In this document: piece after piece, positions 8,457 through 17,274 of the stretch | Layout: each line of letters begins with the position of its first letter | Position numbering within the stretch: position 1 is the stretch's first letter | From: a virus | Strand: one strand, 5' to 3' | DNA: 53,765 nt | IMG/VR virus record: IMGVR_UViG_3300023181_000008 | Location: 1 to 53,765 of that record | Made by a program: the position numbers and the translations under genes | The notes under the pieces: generated by a model | Told to the model about the DNA's origin: nothing | What the model saw: only the letters and a program-made list of their open reading frames with translations | The model's database searches: none

Positions 8457-8792
8457 ATGGCAGGACATAAAAAAATACGTGATTTCTATATTCATACATG
8501 GGAATTGATTGGAGATAATAAATCCACTATCCAATTTATATACGAGCCTAAAGATTTTCAAGTTGAATATTGGGATTGGTATATCATTGTAGCTTTAGAA
8601 AAAGCTGATAAAGTAAAAGAAAATCGAGAGCAGCTTACTTCATCTTTGCTATTGGCGTACCGTTGGGCAATACGTGAGTGTTATAATCATCAACTCGACA
8701 GTTACATGAATAGATATGATTACCCTCGAAATAAAAATACTATAGAAGGTATTAAAGGATACATAAAACTAATTGAACTTAAATCAAAATGA
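8457..8792 (+). CDS. Hypothetical protein controlled by leader D (111 aa)
   Basis: 111-residue protein rich in Trp and Tyr (FQVEYWDWYIIVALEKAD; YRWAIRECYNHQLD), soluble and mostly helical. Not recognised. First gene of the six-gene plus-strand cassette between the tail genes. Its stop overlaps the start of the next gene (ATGA). Confidence 0.66.
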   Translation: MAGHKKIRDFYIHTWELIGDNKSTIQFIYEPKDFQVEYWDWYIIVALEKADKVKENREQLTSSLLLAYRWAIRECYNHQLDSYMNRYDYPRNKNTIEGIKGYIKLIELKSK

Positions 8793-9133
8793 CAATAGAA
8801 CAAATACCATCAGACGAGTTAACGGCAATGACAGATACTTTTTATAAAGCTTTTAAGGCTTCGGGTTGTAAACCTCGTTGCCATTGCTGTTCTAAAGAAA
8901 TTAAAACAAACAATTTTTTTAAATTAGGAACTGTAGTTAATGCGCCTAAAATAGATAGCGTTTCATCAGGGTATAGTAAGTGGCAAGAAACTGAAAGTAG
9001 AGAAGTAATGCTATGTGATGAATGTAGTGTAGATGATTATAACAACATGAGTGTTGAGGCTATTAAAAGTTACGAAGAATACCGAAAAAAGGGAGGCGGT
9101 TGTTTTAGGGTTAACGGAAAAATAATACATTAA
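8789..9133 (+). CDS. Hypothetical zinc-ribbon-like protein (114 aa)
   Basis: 114 residues with a probable four-cysteine metal site: CHCC around residues 31-34 and CDEC around residues 75-78, separated by a beta-rich segment. This layout suggests a zinc ribbon fold. The catalytic role, if any, is unknown. Start overlaps the previous gene by 4 nt. Confidence 0.66.
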   Translation: MTIEQIPSDELTAMTDTFYKAFKASGCKPRCHCCSKEIKTNNFFKLGTVVNAPKIDSVSSGYSKWQETESREVMLCDECSVDDYNNMSVEAIKSYEEYRKKGGGCFRVNGKIIH

Positions 9134-9135
9134 TC

Positions 9136-9360
9136 ATGAAATACGACAGATACGAAAAACACTACCTTTCAACCGAAGGGTATTATTTTAAATACAGGAC
9201 AGATAACAATGACAGCACTATCGTTCGCGCTACACTTTATAACGATAACGGAGAACGCGTTGATGATGTAATGGTTAGCGCAGGCTGGGGACTTCCTGGA
9301 AAATCACAGCACGATGTTATAAATCACTTTGAATCACGAATATTTTTAAAACAGATTTAA
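9136..9360 (+). CDS. Hypothetical protein (74 aa)
   Basis: 74 residues, no recognised motif; predicted beta-rich core (YYFKYRTDNNDSTIVRATLY). Separated by 2 nt from neighbours on both sides, typical of a packed operon. Confidence 0.62.
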   Translation: MKYDRYEKHYLSTEGYYFKYRTDNNDSTIVRATLYNDNGERVDDVMVSAGWGLPGKSQHDVINHFESRIFLKQI

Positions 9361-9362
9361 CC

Positions 9363-9764
9363 ATGTTAGAAAACACATTAGAGAACAAGAGCCGCTTTAT
9401 GGCAAATTATTGGATGCAGAGAGTTTTATGCTTTAACGACGAAAATCAATACGTAATGGGTGAATGCTATTACGTAGATGGTAGTGTAGATGATTATATA
9501 TTCTTAGAACTAACCCCGCTATCTGCGATTACAGATGAAGATGCTATTGAGGTGGCTAAGATACTCAATGAAACCGTAAGGAATGATAGGTACAAAGAGG
9601 TAATTATTGACTATTTCGATGGGCACTTTGAAACCACAAATAGTAACAGAAAATGGCAAATTATGCATGTTACAGACTACCTACGCAGCAAATCTTACGC
9701 GTTGCCTTGGATGGGATTATCGGTTGAGGATTTAGTAAATTACGGATGGGTTAAACTTAAATAA
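9363..9764 (+). CDS. Conserved phage protein, LENK-RF-YW family (133 aa)
   Basis: Full-length member of a protein family common in phages of Bacteroidota: starts LENTLENKSRFMANYWMQ and ends DYLRSKSYALPWMGLSVEDL. A divergent relative lies at 41207-41590 in this genome (start LENKKRFFAKYWGQ). Function unknown; the presence of two copies in oppositely oriented modules is notable. Confidence 0.74.
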   Translation: MLENTLENKSRFMANYWMQRVLCFNDENQYVMGECYYVDGSVDDYIFLELTPLSAITDEDAIEVAKILNETVRNDRYKEVIIDYFDGHFETTNSNRKWQIMHVTDYLRSKSYALPWMGLSVEDLVNYGWVKLK

Positions 9765-9771
9765 ATTTAAA

Positions 9772-11079
9772 ATGAAAAAAATATCAGAATTAACAGGGAG
9801 TAACAATGTTATTCACATCAAAACAAAAAAGCAGGCTAAAGGCATTGCAAAGTTGTTTCCGGGATACGAAGAAGTGGTTATGGAAGCGTTTGTTAAATAT
9901 TATGGACAAAATACATGTTTGAGTCCTATTAAGGTTGGCGAAAATTTAAAAAGGGTTTATTATTGTGATTATAATAATTCAATAAAAAACGGCTACACAA
10001 TACACAAAGCCTCCGACTTTCTGCCAAAGAAATCTAAGCTTGCAAAACTTAGCAAACGCCTTACTATTGTGGAAACACAGATTGCTGAAATGATGGATAA
10101 GGATATTGACACTAAAGCAATGTCTAACATAGAACTTAAAACCGCTAATATAAACGGTAAATTGTATCATCTTAAATATGAAGGAAATGCAGCTTATATA
10201 GCGAATGTAGACAACATCGAGGTTAAGGACGCGCAACAGGAACTTTCAACGCTGCCTGAGAAGTGGTGTGTTAAGCCAATCGAAGAAACCTATAGATATG
10301 CTTTGCAATTTTATCCTAATTTATCAAATGGAGTTTTAGATGGATTAGGTTATTTACATTTTCCTTTATACAAAACAGGGTCTTGCAATTTATGTTGGAG
10401 TGCATTTATAAAAACAGGCTACACCGAAATAACCTTTGAGCAGTTTAAAAAATGGGTGCTGAAAGAAGATGTTTCCAAAATGGAAAGTACTGAGCCTGTT
10501 AAGTTACACACATGGTATATAACAGAAGATGGCGTGTCTTTATTTTGCTATTTGGATTTAGATTCAGCAAGGGTTTACGGTTTTCGTGAGGGTAATTTTA
10601 TCGAAAAAGATTCTTACTGGGGATGGCCTTTAGATTACAAAAAAAAGACACGTCTTGCTACTACCGAAGAAATATCAACCGCCCTTATAGCCGAAGCAAA
10701 GAAACGTGGGTTTGTAGATGGGGTAAAGTTTAAATCAGCAGCATCTAATGAACTTTTCGAAGCCACAGGAGACTATAAATATTATGATTACGACGGAGGA
10801 TTTGTTTCATATAAAGAAGGATGCATATTCCAAAAAGGCAAGTGGGCAGAAATAGTACCTGCTGAATTTGAATGGAGTAAGCCGGGGCAGTTGGTGCAGT
10901 ATCTTGATAGCCCATTTTTAGTTATAACAGGGCGTAATAATAGTTTAGTTTCTGAATATTTTAATGGCGCCATAGTAAGTATAGATGATAAATACAATTC
11001 AGTAATATTTGGAGATTACAGATCGTGGAATAAAGAAAGCTTCATACCATACACAGGAGAACCTATAATATTGAAATAA
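9772..11079 (+). CDS. Large conserved phage hypothetical protein (435 aa)
   Basis: 435 residues. Contains a segment ATTEEISTALIAEAKKRGF of the type found in large multi-domain hypothetical proteins of Bacteroidota phages, and a Cys pair SCNLCWSAF. The C-terminal third has repeated beta-strand units (YDYDGGFVSYKEGCIFQKGKW). No catalytic motif identified. Overlaps the next gene by one base. Function unknown. Confidence 0.7.
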   Translation: MKKISELTGSNNVIHIKTKKQAKGIAKLFPGYEEVVMEAFVKYYGQNTCLSPIKVGENLKRVYYCDYNNSIKNGYTIHKASDFLPKKSKLAKLSKRLTIVETQIAEMMDKDIDTKAMSNIELKTANINGKLYHLKYEGNAAYIANVDNIEVKDAQQELSTLPEKWCVKPIEETYRYALQFYPNLSNGVLDGLGYLHFPLYKTGSCNLCWSAFIKTGYTEITFEQFKKWVLKEDVSKMESTEPVKLHTWYITEDGVSLFCYLDLDSARVYGFREGNFIEKDSYWGWPLDYKKKTRLATTEEISTALIAEAKKRGFVDGVKFKSAASNELFEATGDYKYYDYDGGFVSYKEGCIFQKGKWAEIVPAEFEWSKPGQLVQYLDSPFLVITGRNNSLVSEYFNGAIVSIDDKYNSVIFGDYRSWNKESFIPYTGEPIILK

Positions 11080-11360
11080 TGAATAACTTAACACCCGATG
11101 TAGTCAACTTTTATTGCTTAATTTGTTCATTAATAATGTTTGGTATGTATATAATATTTCAAATACTAAACAGCGAAATAAGGCACGAATGGCAGATAAA
11201 ACAGGAAGGTAATAAGTTTACCCCACAGAAAAAGATATTTAAACGGTGGAGTATACTTAATGAAACAATAAATTATGTTAAATTTGACACGTTACATGAT
11301 GCCGACTACTTTATTGGCCAGAAAAAACAGGTATTAAAAGTAACAATACATAAACGTTAA
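11079..11360 (+). CDS. Small membrane protein (93 aa)
   Basis: 93 residues with one hydrophobic segment near the N-terminus (CLICSLIMFGMYIIFQIL) followed by a basic soluble tail, so probably a single-span inner membrane protein. Last gene of cassette 2. Function unknown. Confidence 0.65.
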   Translation: MNNLTPDVVNFYCLICSLIMFGMYIIFQILNSEIRHEWQIKQEGNKFTPQKKIFKRWSILNETINYVKFDTLHDADYFIGQKKQVLKVTIHKR

Positions 11361-11383
11361 TTGTTTTTTAGTTTGGTTGGTTT

Positions 11384-11413
11384 AGCCGCTGTATTTACAC
11401 AGCGGCTTTTTTT
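11384..11413 (+). terminator. Rho-independent terminator of cassette 2
   Basis: AGCCGCTGT, short loop, CACAGCGGCT, then TTTTTT. It separates the end of cassette 2 from the convergent tape measure gene and overlaps the last bases of the latter. Confidence 0.88.
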
Positions 11414-14400
11414 ATCCAATCCTTTTGCCTTTAAACTGTGCCCTGTTATTAGCATCATGTCGTTTACCTGCCGCTGTAGCCGCGAAGTAATTTAAGCCCC
11501 TCTTATCGGCTGTCATTACGTTTACAGGCATCTTAGCTAAGGTTCTATCCATTACCCTCTGCATATCGGACTCCGTTAACCCTGCAATGTTATTCATTAC
11601 CACGTTCGGCAGTCCGTTACTTAACAATCCGCTGCTTGCAATATCAGGATATACCTTAGTACCTTTAGGTAAGTCTACCAATGTAGATTTATTAGGCGTA
11701 ATGCTAAGCTTACCATCAGGAGTTTGTATAACCTCATGTCTACCACCATCGCCCACTATTGCCTTACCTCCTATGTGGTTATCCGTACCTTCTGCATAAG
11801 CAGGTATCGGTCTTGATGCTATCATGGCTATTTGCGCTGCTCCTAACGCACCAACTAATGCCGCAAGAACTACGTTAGGTAATGCCGATACAACCGCGCT
11901 CGCTGTACTTATAATAGCGTTAAACAATGCTGCTTCTTTATCTGCCTTAGCTTCTCTAATTCTTATCTCTCGCTTTTGTTCTTCTAATTGCCTTGCAAGC
12001 TCTTGTTCTGCTTCTGCATTGCCGTTAGCGAATTTCATCCTAATACTATAATTTCTGTCAAGCTCCGCAAGTTCGGCATCAGTATTAGCCTGCCTGTTTT
12101 GGTTTATGAATCCGTAAAGGTCTTTAGTCAGGTCAGTAACCAAATTAAACGATGCTTTAAAACCCTCAAACTCAACTTTATTGGCTTGCTTCATTTGGGA
12201 CTTATACTGCTCAACGTTTATAGCCCCTGAATCTAAAGCTGCTTTTGCTGCCATGCGTATATTTGCCGCTGCTGTGTGTGCCTGGTCTTGTATCTTTTGG
12301 AACGTGCTACCTACCCTTTTTTCTATGTTGCCTGCGGAATCTATTATTTCATACTCTACCTTATCGAATAATGTTGATAGCCCACTAAAGCCCATTTCAT
12401 CAAAGAAACCTGATACACGTGATTGCGATAATTCATTAAGGTATCTTTGGGTTTCGCTTCTTACATCGGCAATTGCTTTTAACCTGTCATTATCTGTTTT
12501 AAGTATATCTTTTTTAAGTTGAAGTTCTTTATTTTCTAAAGCTACAATAGATTCGTTTTGCCCTAACTGCTGATTCCTTGCAATTATTCGTTCCTTCTCT
12601 GCTTGTACCCTTTTAAGTTCAATACCTAATATTTTTTGCTCCGCATCCTCTTGATCCTCATTAATGCGCATTAAACTATTTTCTAACGCTGTAAAATCTC
12701 CATTCTCACGTATTGAATATAGTAGTTTGTTTGCCGACACAAGTCCCGCAAGTTGTCTTTCTTCTATTGTGTTAACAGATGCTTGGTCTTGAATAGATTC
12801 TAAAACACCCTGTAGTTTTTTGGCAGATTCTATTTCTATATTTGTTTTCTTAGATAAATATTCCTCGTCTATTAGTTCTTTTTTTAGGATATGCGAATAG
12901 TGAAGTGACGTTAACGAGCTTGCCGCTAAACTACCTTCTTTTATATTCTCTTTATACGCTTTTACCTGATTAGCGTAGTCTAAATCTTCAAGCCTTTTTG
13001 CTTCCGAATACTCTTGTTGGTTAAGTGTGTTTCTCTTGAAAAAGTAATTATTAGCAGCAGCGATACGCTTTTGATAATTTACCTCTTCGTCATTCATAAT
13101 ACGATCTTCTGACTCTATCCAGTATTCGATGTTTTGCTTACGTAAATTGAAAACATCAGCTAAATAGTCAACCTCTATTTTCTGACGCTTTTTGGTGGTT
13201 TCGGTAACCCCAAGTATAGCTACTTTTTCAGCCTCTAAGGCTTTTATTTTTGCCTGTATTGGCTTAGCCTCGTCTCGTGTTGTAGATTTATCTAAAAGGT
13301 CTTTTTGTTCTTTTATTAGTTTTTCTATGAATGTTACGTCTCTTGGGTCAGCCTTAGGGGCTTCAGGGGCAGCATTAGGCGAGGTGTTGCCTGTAGCTTT
13401 GTTTAGCTCTGTCTGAATACCAAGCCTGTTTTTTAACACCTCAATAGCCTGTTTTGTTTTAGCTATATTATCTTCATTCGCCAAACGTGCTTTTAGGTAT
13501 ACAGTTCTTTCTTCATCGGTTAAAGTCCTCCAATTACGTGTTACTGTATTTTGAACAACTAAAACGTCATTTCTTCTCTTAATAAATCCAACACCTTGAA
13601 GCCTTAATCCGTTAACCTCTTTCTCGGTAACATTTAAAACCTGTGCTTCTTTTTGGTATTGATTAAGTAGTTCTTGATTTTTCTTTAGCTCCTTATTAGT
13701 TTGCCTTTCGTATAGTTCTCTTTTAGCGGCTATATATTCCTTAGTTTTTGCTGTGTTAATAGCTAAGGCGTTGCCGTATTTATCCATTTTAGATATGGCG
13801 GCAGGCACAGTTTTTCCTAAAGCAGCCAATATATTATTCAGCTCTACTTGCTCTTTTGAGTTTAATTTTGTCTTGCCTGTCAAATCATCATACCTATCAG
13901 ACAGCCTTTTTATATACTCTGCATTCTGTTGGTTTACGTCCCTGTTTTTAATAAATTCAGCGGTATTTTTTTTAACACCCTCTTGGTTTTGTTTTAATTT
14001 AGCTTCCTGCTCTTCTACACTCACATTCATTTTGCTAATCCAGTATATTAACCCCGCTACTGCCGCTATAGCAAGACCAAGTGCGTTAGCTTTTAATATA
14101 GCCGAAAATCTTCCCCATGCTGCAGAAGCTATATTAGTTGCCGTTGTGTTGGCAACCTGAGCAACCGTATTAGCGGCAACACCTACTGTATTTTCTGCCT
14201 CGGCTATAGTGTTGGCTTCTGATGCAACCGTATTTACAGCTTCTGCTACCGTATCAGCCTCTACCGCCACGACATTTGCTGCTACCGCGACCGTGTTGGC
14301 TGCTGTGGCTGTTGTATTTGTCGCTTGTGCTGCCGTTTGTATAGACAATGACTGAGTCATTAGCCATGCTTGTAATTGTGCTGCTGCGGCAAATAATTTA

Positions 14401-16079
14401 TATGTAGCCCATGCGCCCGCACCCTTTAAAATCCACCCTATTATCTGAGTTAAATTGTCTCTAAGATAAATAAGCGCATCGGTAATTGTGCTTGTTCCTG
14501 AATTTGCTTCATTAGTGTTTAAAATATATGCGTCCCATTCATCATTAATATCTGATAGTATAGATGATATACTCTTGCTTGCTGCTTCAACTTCTGTATT
14601 TAAAGCCACATTATCTTTATACTCTTTGTTAGCGGTATTAACAGATTTTTCTAACAAGTTATAGTTAGCGGCTAATGCCCCTACGACAGTAAATGTACGC
14701 TTTTCGCTAAGCCCTAATTTATCTAAAACAAGCCCTAAGTTCTGTCCCTCTTTTTTTGCTTTTGAAAGGCCTGCAACCAATTTAAGGAACACTCCAGCTG
14801 CATCAGTATTGAATTGATCGGCTAATTCTTTTTCACTTAAACCTGTTAATTGCAAAACATCGCTTAGGTTTTCCCCTAAAGATATAGCCCTGTTTATTAC
14901 ATTAAATGTTGACTGTATTGCGCTCCTTGATGCTTCGGCTTCTGACCCTAAAGACGATGTAGCTGCTGCAACTCCAAGTATGCTATCGGCAGATGAATTA
15001 TATACAGCAGTACCTTTTGCTATTTCTGTGGCATTCGCTAATATCTCTGCTTCGGTGGTGGCAAAGTTGTTACCTAATTGGGTTATAACAGACGCAAGTC
15101 TGTCAGCGTTTTCAAAACTGTCAGCCGATACCTCTATAAATTTAGCAAAGTTTTGAACCTGTTCGTCAGATATTATATTTGATGTTAACTTTAGCTTTTC
15201 AATGGCAAGTGAAAACTTAAGTATGTTTTCAGTTCCTTTTACACCAAGCTGCCCGGCTATTTCTGCTGACTTCAATAACCCGTTAATATTAACACCTTCT
15301 GTAGCTACACCTAAGTCTATAACATCCTGTCCTAATTGCTTTAATTGGTCGCCTGTTATGTTTGTTGTTTTACCTACGGCTATTAATTGCCTGTCAAAGC
15401 TTTTAATTTCGTTAAATACGTCTCTAAGCATAGTAGCCAATAAAGCTACACCTGTAACTAAACCAAAAGCCCCTAAAAAATCTCTTATGCCTTGTGCGGC
15501 CTGTCTCGGGTAATTACCTACATTACGATTAAACCGCCCAACAGCCCTATCGGCTGCAAGCACCCTGGCGTTAAGTCTGTCAAAATCTGCTTGCGCTGTT
15601 CTTAGCTCTCTATTGTATTGTTTTTGGCTTTGCTCTGCTGTTCTGCCTCGGGCTATTAAGTCTTGCACTCTTCTGGCAGCAATATTTTGTTGTGCGCTTA
15701 GCCTTTCGTAAGAGTTGGCAAAAGTAGAGTTAGCCTGAGCGGCACGAGCGGCATTGGCAGCAAGTAACCTATTGTTGGTTATTTCTTGTTGCGTACGTTG
15801 GTTGTTGTTAGCTCTGGCATTGGCAACGCGTTCAGTAGACTGCGCAAGAGTATTATTAAGCCTTAACTGTTGTTCTAAAAGTATGTTATTCTGTTTAAGA
15901 AGTCCGTTAAGCTCATTTACAAAGGACTTAGCCTGCGAAGGTACTTTTATATTTTTAAAAGATTCCCCCGCCTTGTTTATGCCTTTCTTAAGTTCCTCAA
16001 CTGTCTTAATTAAGTCCTGAACTTCTTTACGGGCGTTTTTCTCAACAACCGATACAAATTCTCCGCTATTTCCTGCCAT
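11412..16079 (-). CDS. Tail tape measure protein (1555 aa)
   Basis: The longest gene. Sets tail length and is ejected with DNA in siphoviruses. N-terminal ~190 residues are coiled coil; a TP901-type minor tail domain follows around residues 200-480 (RDVFNEIKSFDRQL; ALAANYNLLEK). Hydrophobic segments occur near residues 200, 665 (LGLAIAAVAGLIYW) and 1400 (NVVLAALVGALGAAQIAM). Around residues 580-646 it has a run of seven-residue repeats (NTVAxAA-like). The C-terminal end has further coiled coil. At about 1.5 angstrom per residue the length would give a tail of roughly 230 nm. Overlaps the upstream gene by 14 nt. Confidence 0.95.
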   Translation of the reverse strand: MAGNSGEFVSVVEKNARKEVQDLIKTVEELKKGINKAGESFKNIKVPSQAKSFVNELNGLLKQNNILLEQQLRLNNTLAQSTERVANARANNNQRTQQEITNNRLLAANAARAAQANSTFANSYERLSAQQNIAARRVQDLIARGRTAEQSQKQYNRELRTAQADFDRLNARVLAADRAVGRFNRNVGNYPRQAAQGIRDFLGAFGLVTGVALLATMLRDVFNEIKSFDRQLIAVGKTTNITGDQLKQLGQDVIDLGVATEGVNINGLLKSAEIAGQLGVKGTENILKFSLAIEKLKLTSNIISDEQVQNFAKFIEVSADSFENADRLASVITQLGNNFATTEAEILANATEIAKGTAVYNSSADSILGVAAATSSLGSEAEASRSAIQSTFNVINRAISLGENLSDVLQLTGLSEKELADQFNTDAAGVFLKLVAGLSKAKKEGQNLGLVLDKLGLSEKRTFTVVGALAANYNLLEKSVNTANKEYKDNVALNTEVEAASKSISSILSDINDEWDAYILNTNEANSGTSTITDALIYLRDNLTQIIGWILKGAGAWATYKLFAAAAQLQAWLMTQSLSIQTAAQATNTTATAANTVAVAANVVAVEADTVAEAVNTVASEANTIAEAENTVGVAANTVAQVANTTATNIASAAWGRFSAILKANALGLAIAAVAGLIYWISKMNVSVEEQEAKLKQNQEGVKKNTAEFIKNRDVNQQNAEYIKRLSDRYDDLTGKTKLNSKEQVELNNILAALGKTVPAAISKMDKYGNALAINTAKTKEYIAAKRELYERQTNKELKKNQELLNQYQKEAQVLNVTEKEVNGLRLQGVGFIKRRNDVLVVQNTVTRNWRTLTDEERTVYLKARLANEDNIAKTKQAIEVLKNRLGIQTELNKATGNTSPNAAPEAPKADPRDVTFIEKLIKEQKDLLDKSTTRDEAKPIQAKIKALEAEKVAILGVTETTKKRQKIEVDYLADVFNLRKQNIEYWIESEDRIMNDEEVNYQKRIAAANNYFFKRNTLNQQEYSEAKRLEDLDYANQVKAYKENIKEGSLAASSLTSLHYSHILKKELIDEEYLSKKTNIEIESAKKLQGVLESIQDQASVNTIEERQLAGLVSANKLLYSIRENGDFTALENSLMRINEDQEDAEQKILGIELKRVQAEKERIIARNQQLGQNESIVALENKELQLKKDILKTDNDRLKAIADVRSETQRYLNELSQSRVSGFFDEMGFSGLSTLFDKVEYEIIDSAGNIEKRVGSTFQKIQDQAHTAAANIRMAAKAALDSGAINVEQYKSQMKQANKVEFEGFKASFNLVTDLTKDLYGFINQNRQANTDAELAELDRNYSIRMKFANGNAEAEQELARQLEEQKREIRIREAKADKEAALFNAIISTASAVVSALPNVVLAALVGALGAAQIAMIASRPIPAYAEGTDNHIGGKAIVGDGGRHEVIQTPDGKLSITPNKSTLVDLPKGTKVYPDIASSGLLSNGLPNVVMNNIAGLTESDMQRVMDRTLAKMPVNVMTADKRGLNYFAATAAGKRHDANNRAQFKGKRIG
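14140..14340 (-). repeat. 21-bp-period repeat encoding alanine-rich heptads in the tape measure
   Basis: About nine successive units of the type N/D-T-V/I-A-x-x-A, seen at the protein level as NTVAVAANVVAVEADTVAEA and onward. Each unit is 21 bases. It likely forms a long uniform helix and could expand or contract by recombination in register. Confidence 0.75.
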
Positions 16080-16665
16080 TTTGTTGTGCTTTACGTTGGT
16101 TACTTACATCTATTGCTGCCTTAGTTAGTTCCGCATACATGTATAAGCTAATGTTTTCGTCAATATGCATTCCATCTAATGCTTGGCGTAATCTAACTAT
16201 ATCGCCCTGAAATACATATTTTGATTTTTCTTCTTTCTTTTCCTTATCATCCTTAATAGAGTTTATCTGATTTTTTAATATGCCCAAAACACTGCTTTGA
16301 ACCCTTTGAATCTCTGATTTTAATAAATTAAGGTCTTTTTTAAAATTTACTTTAACCCCATCAATAGAGTTTAGTTCATCTATAATCTTGTTACGCTCAT
16401 GTATAGTAAGCGGTGTAAATGATATCAACCCAAGTACTGAATTTATATATGTAATCTTTGCTTCTAAGTGATATATTTTAGCCTTCTTTAAAAGGTACGT
16501 TTTAAGTTTTATGTTAGGCAAAATAGTAAAATACTCGTCACTAATAACGTCGTAGGCTTTCTCACATTCCTCAATGCTTACCGTACCCATTTTTTGGTAG
16601 TCCTCGGTATGCATTATATCAAAGAATAGCTTAGCAGGTATCTCGCAGTTAGTGTAGTATATCAT
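16066..16665 (-). CDS. Putative tape-measure-adjacent tail assembly protein (199 aa)
   Basis: 199-residue, helical, charged protein directly before the tape measure gene and overlapping it by 14 nt; this is the place of tail assembly chaperones in siphoviruses. C-terminus contains VRLRQALDGMHIDENISLYM, resembling ring-of-hydrophobic assembly factors. There is no obvious slippery sequence giving a fused longer form. Function inferred from position. Confidence 0.65.
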   Translation of the reverse strand: MIYYTNCEIPAKLFFDIMHTEDYQKMGTVSIEECEKAYDVISDEYFTILPNIKLKTYLLKKAKIYHLEAKITYINSVLGLISFTPLTIHERNKIIDELNSIDGVKVNFKKDLNLLKSEIQRVQSSVLGILKNQINSIKDDKEKKEEKSKYVFQGDIVRLRQALDGMHIDENISLYMYAELTKAAIDVSNQRKAQQNGRK

Positions 16666-17114
16666 TGTCCTAATCGTTGTTTTATGTATTTAGCAATTGG
16701 TGTAACGTAATATAAAGCCTCAACCTTAGCGAAAGTACGCTGATTTAAACCCATTATATCTCGTCCGTATGCTTCTATTAGTTTAGGGGCTTTACTGTTC
16801 CCTGAATCGAATATAAAGCCCCTTCCTGACTGAACAGGAAAAAGGCTATTAGCAAAAGCCCCCGTCTTGATTAGGTCAACATAACCATATCCAGCGAGGG
16901 CATTTTGTGCATGCTTAGCGGCAGCATACTCAGGGTTAGCGTATGTGCCTATTTTTTTAAATGAGGGTCTGTAACCAAATTCAAGTTCGTTAATCTTTGC
17001 CTTTTTCAGCACTTGATTTTGATCCCTTTCCACTAATATCACTACCTGTTGATGCAGATCCTGTTGGCTTATTGCCTTCGCTCTCCTTATCCACTCTGCT
17101 GCTGATATCCCCAT
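16662..17114 (-). CDS. Tail/connector protein, IMGL family (150 aa)
   Basis: 150-residue protein. The segments YGYVDLIKTGAFANSLF and LIEAYGRDIMGLNQRTF match a family found in virion modules of Bacteroidota phages, where a typical N-terminus is also present. Its first 41 codons overlap the preceding gene by 125 nt in another frame; the conserved N-terminus (AAEWIRRAKAI) argues that the long overlap is real. Likely a tail completion or connector protein. Confidence 0.72.
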   Translation of the reverse strand: MGISAAEWIRRAKAISQQDLHQQVVILVERDQNQVLKKAKINELEFGYRPSFKKIGTYANPEYAAAKHAQNALAGYGYVDLIKTGAFANSLFPVQSGRGFIFDSGNSKAPKLIEAYGRDIMGLNQRTFAKVEALYYVTPIAKYIKQRLGQ

Positions 17115-17271
17115 TTGGCACTCCTTTTAAAGCCTTTTCGGCTTGTTTATCGCTAACGAAAGAGCCATTTTGTTGTAGCTTTTCAATCTGCTTATCTTTT
17201 GTTAAAGATACAAATTTTTCGTAACCACTTGCGCTAAATGACAAGTGAAGTATGTTTGTTGACTTTGCCAT
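16990..17271 (-). CDS. Hypothetical protein after major tail protein (93 aa)
   Basis: 93 residues: a folded N-terminal half (ILHLSFSASGYEKFVSLT) and a low-complexity Ser/Gly/Lys tail (GSKSSAEKGKD). It begins 3 nt after the major tail protein and its tail region is shared, in another frame, with the start of the next gene. Likely a small virion or assembly factor. Confidence 0.68.
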   Translation of the reverse strand: MAKSTNILHLSFSASGYEKFVSLTKDKQIEKLQQNGSFVSDKQAEKALKGVPNGDISSRVDKESEGNKPTGSASTGSDISGKGSKSSAEKGKD

Positions 17272-17274
17272 AAA

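Noticed and set aside
13753-14160. Long plus-strand open frame inside the tape measure gene
   Set aside because: Antisense shadow of the tape measure gene; hydrophobic and Ser-rich composition with no start signal. Same for other plus-strand frames at 11587-16020.
16066-16665. Programmed frameshift as in lambda gpG/gpGT before the tape measure
   Set aside because: No slippery heptamer or fused second frame is seen; the overlap is a plain 14-nt gene overlap.
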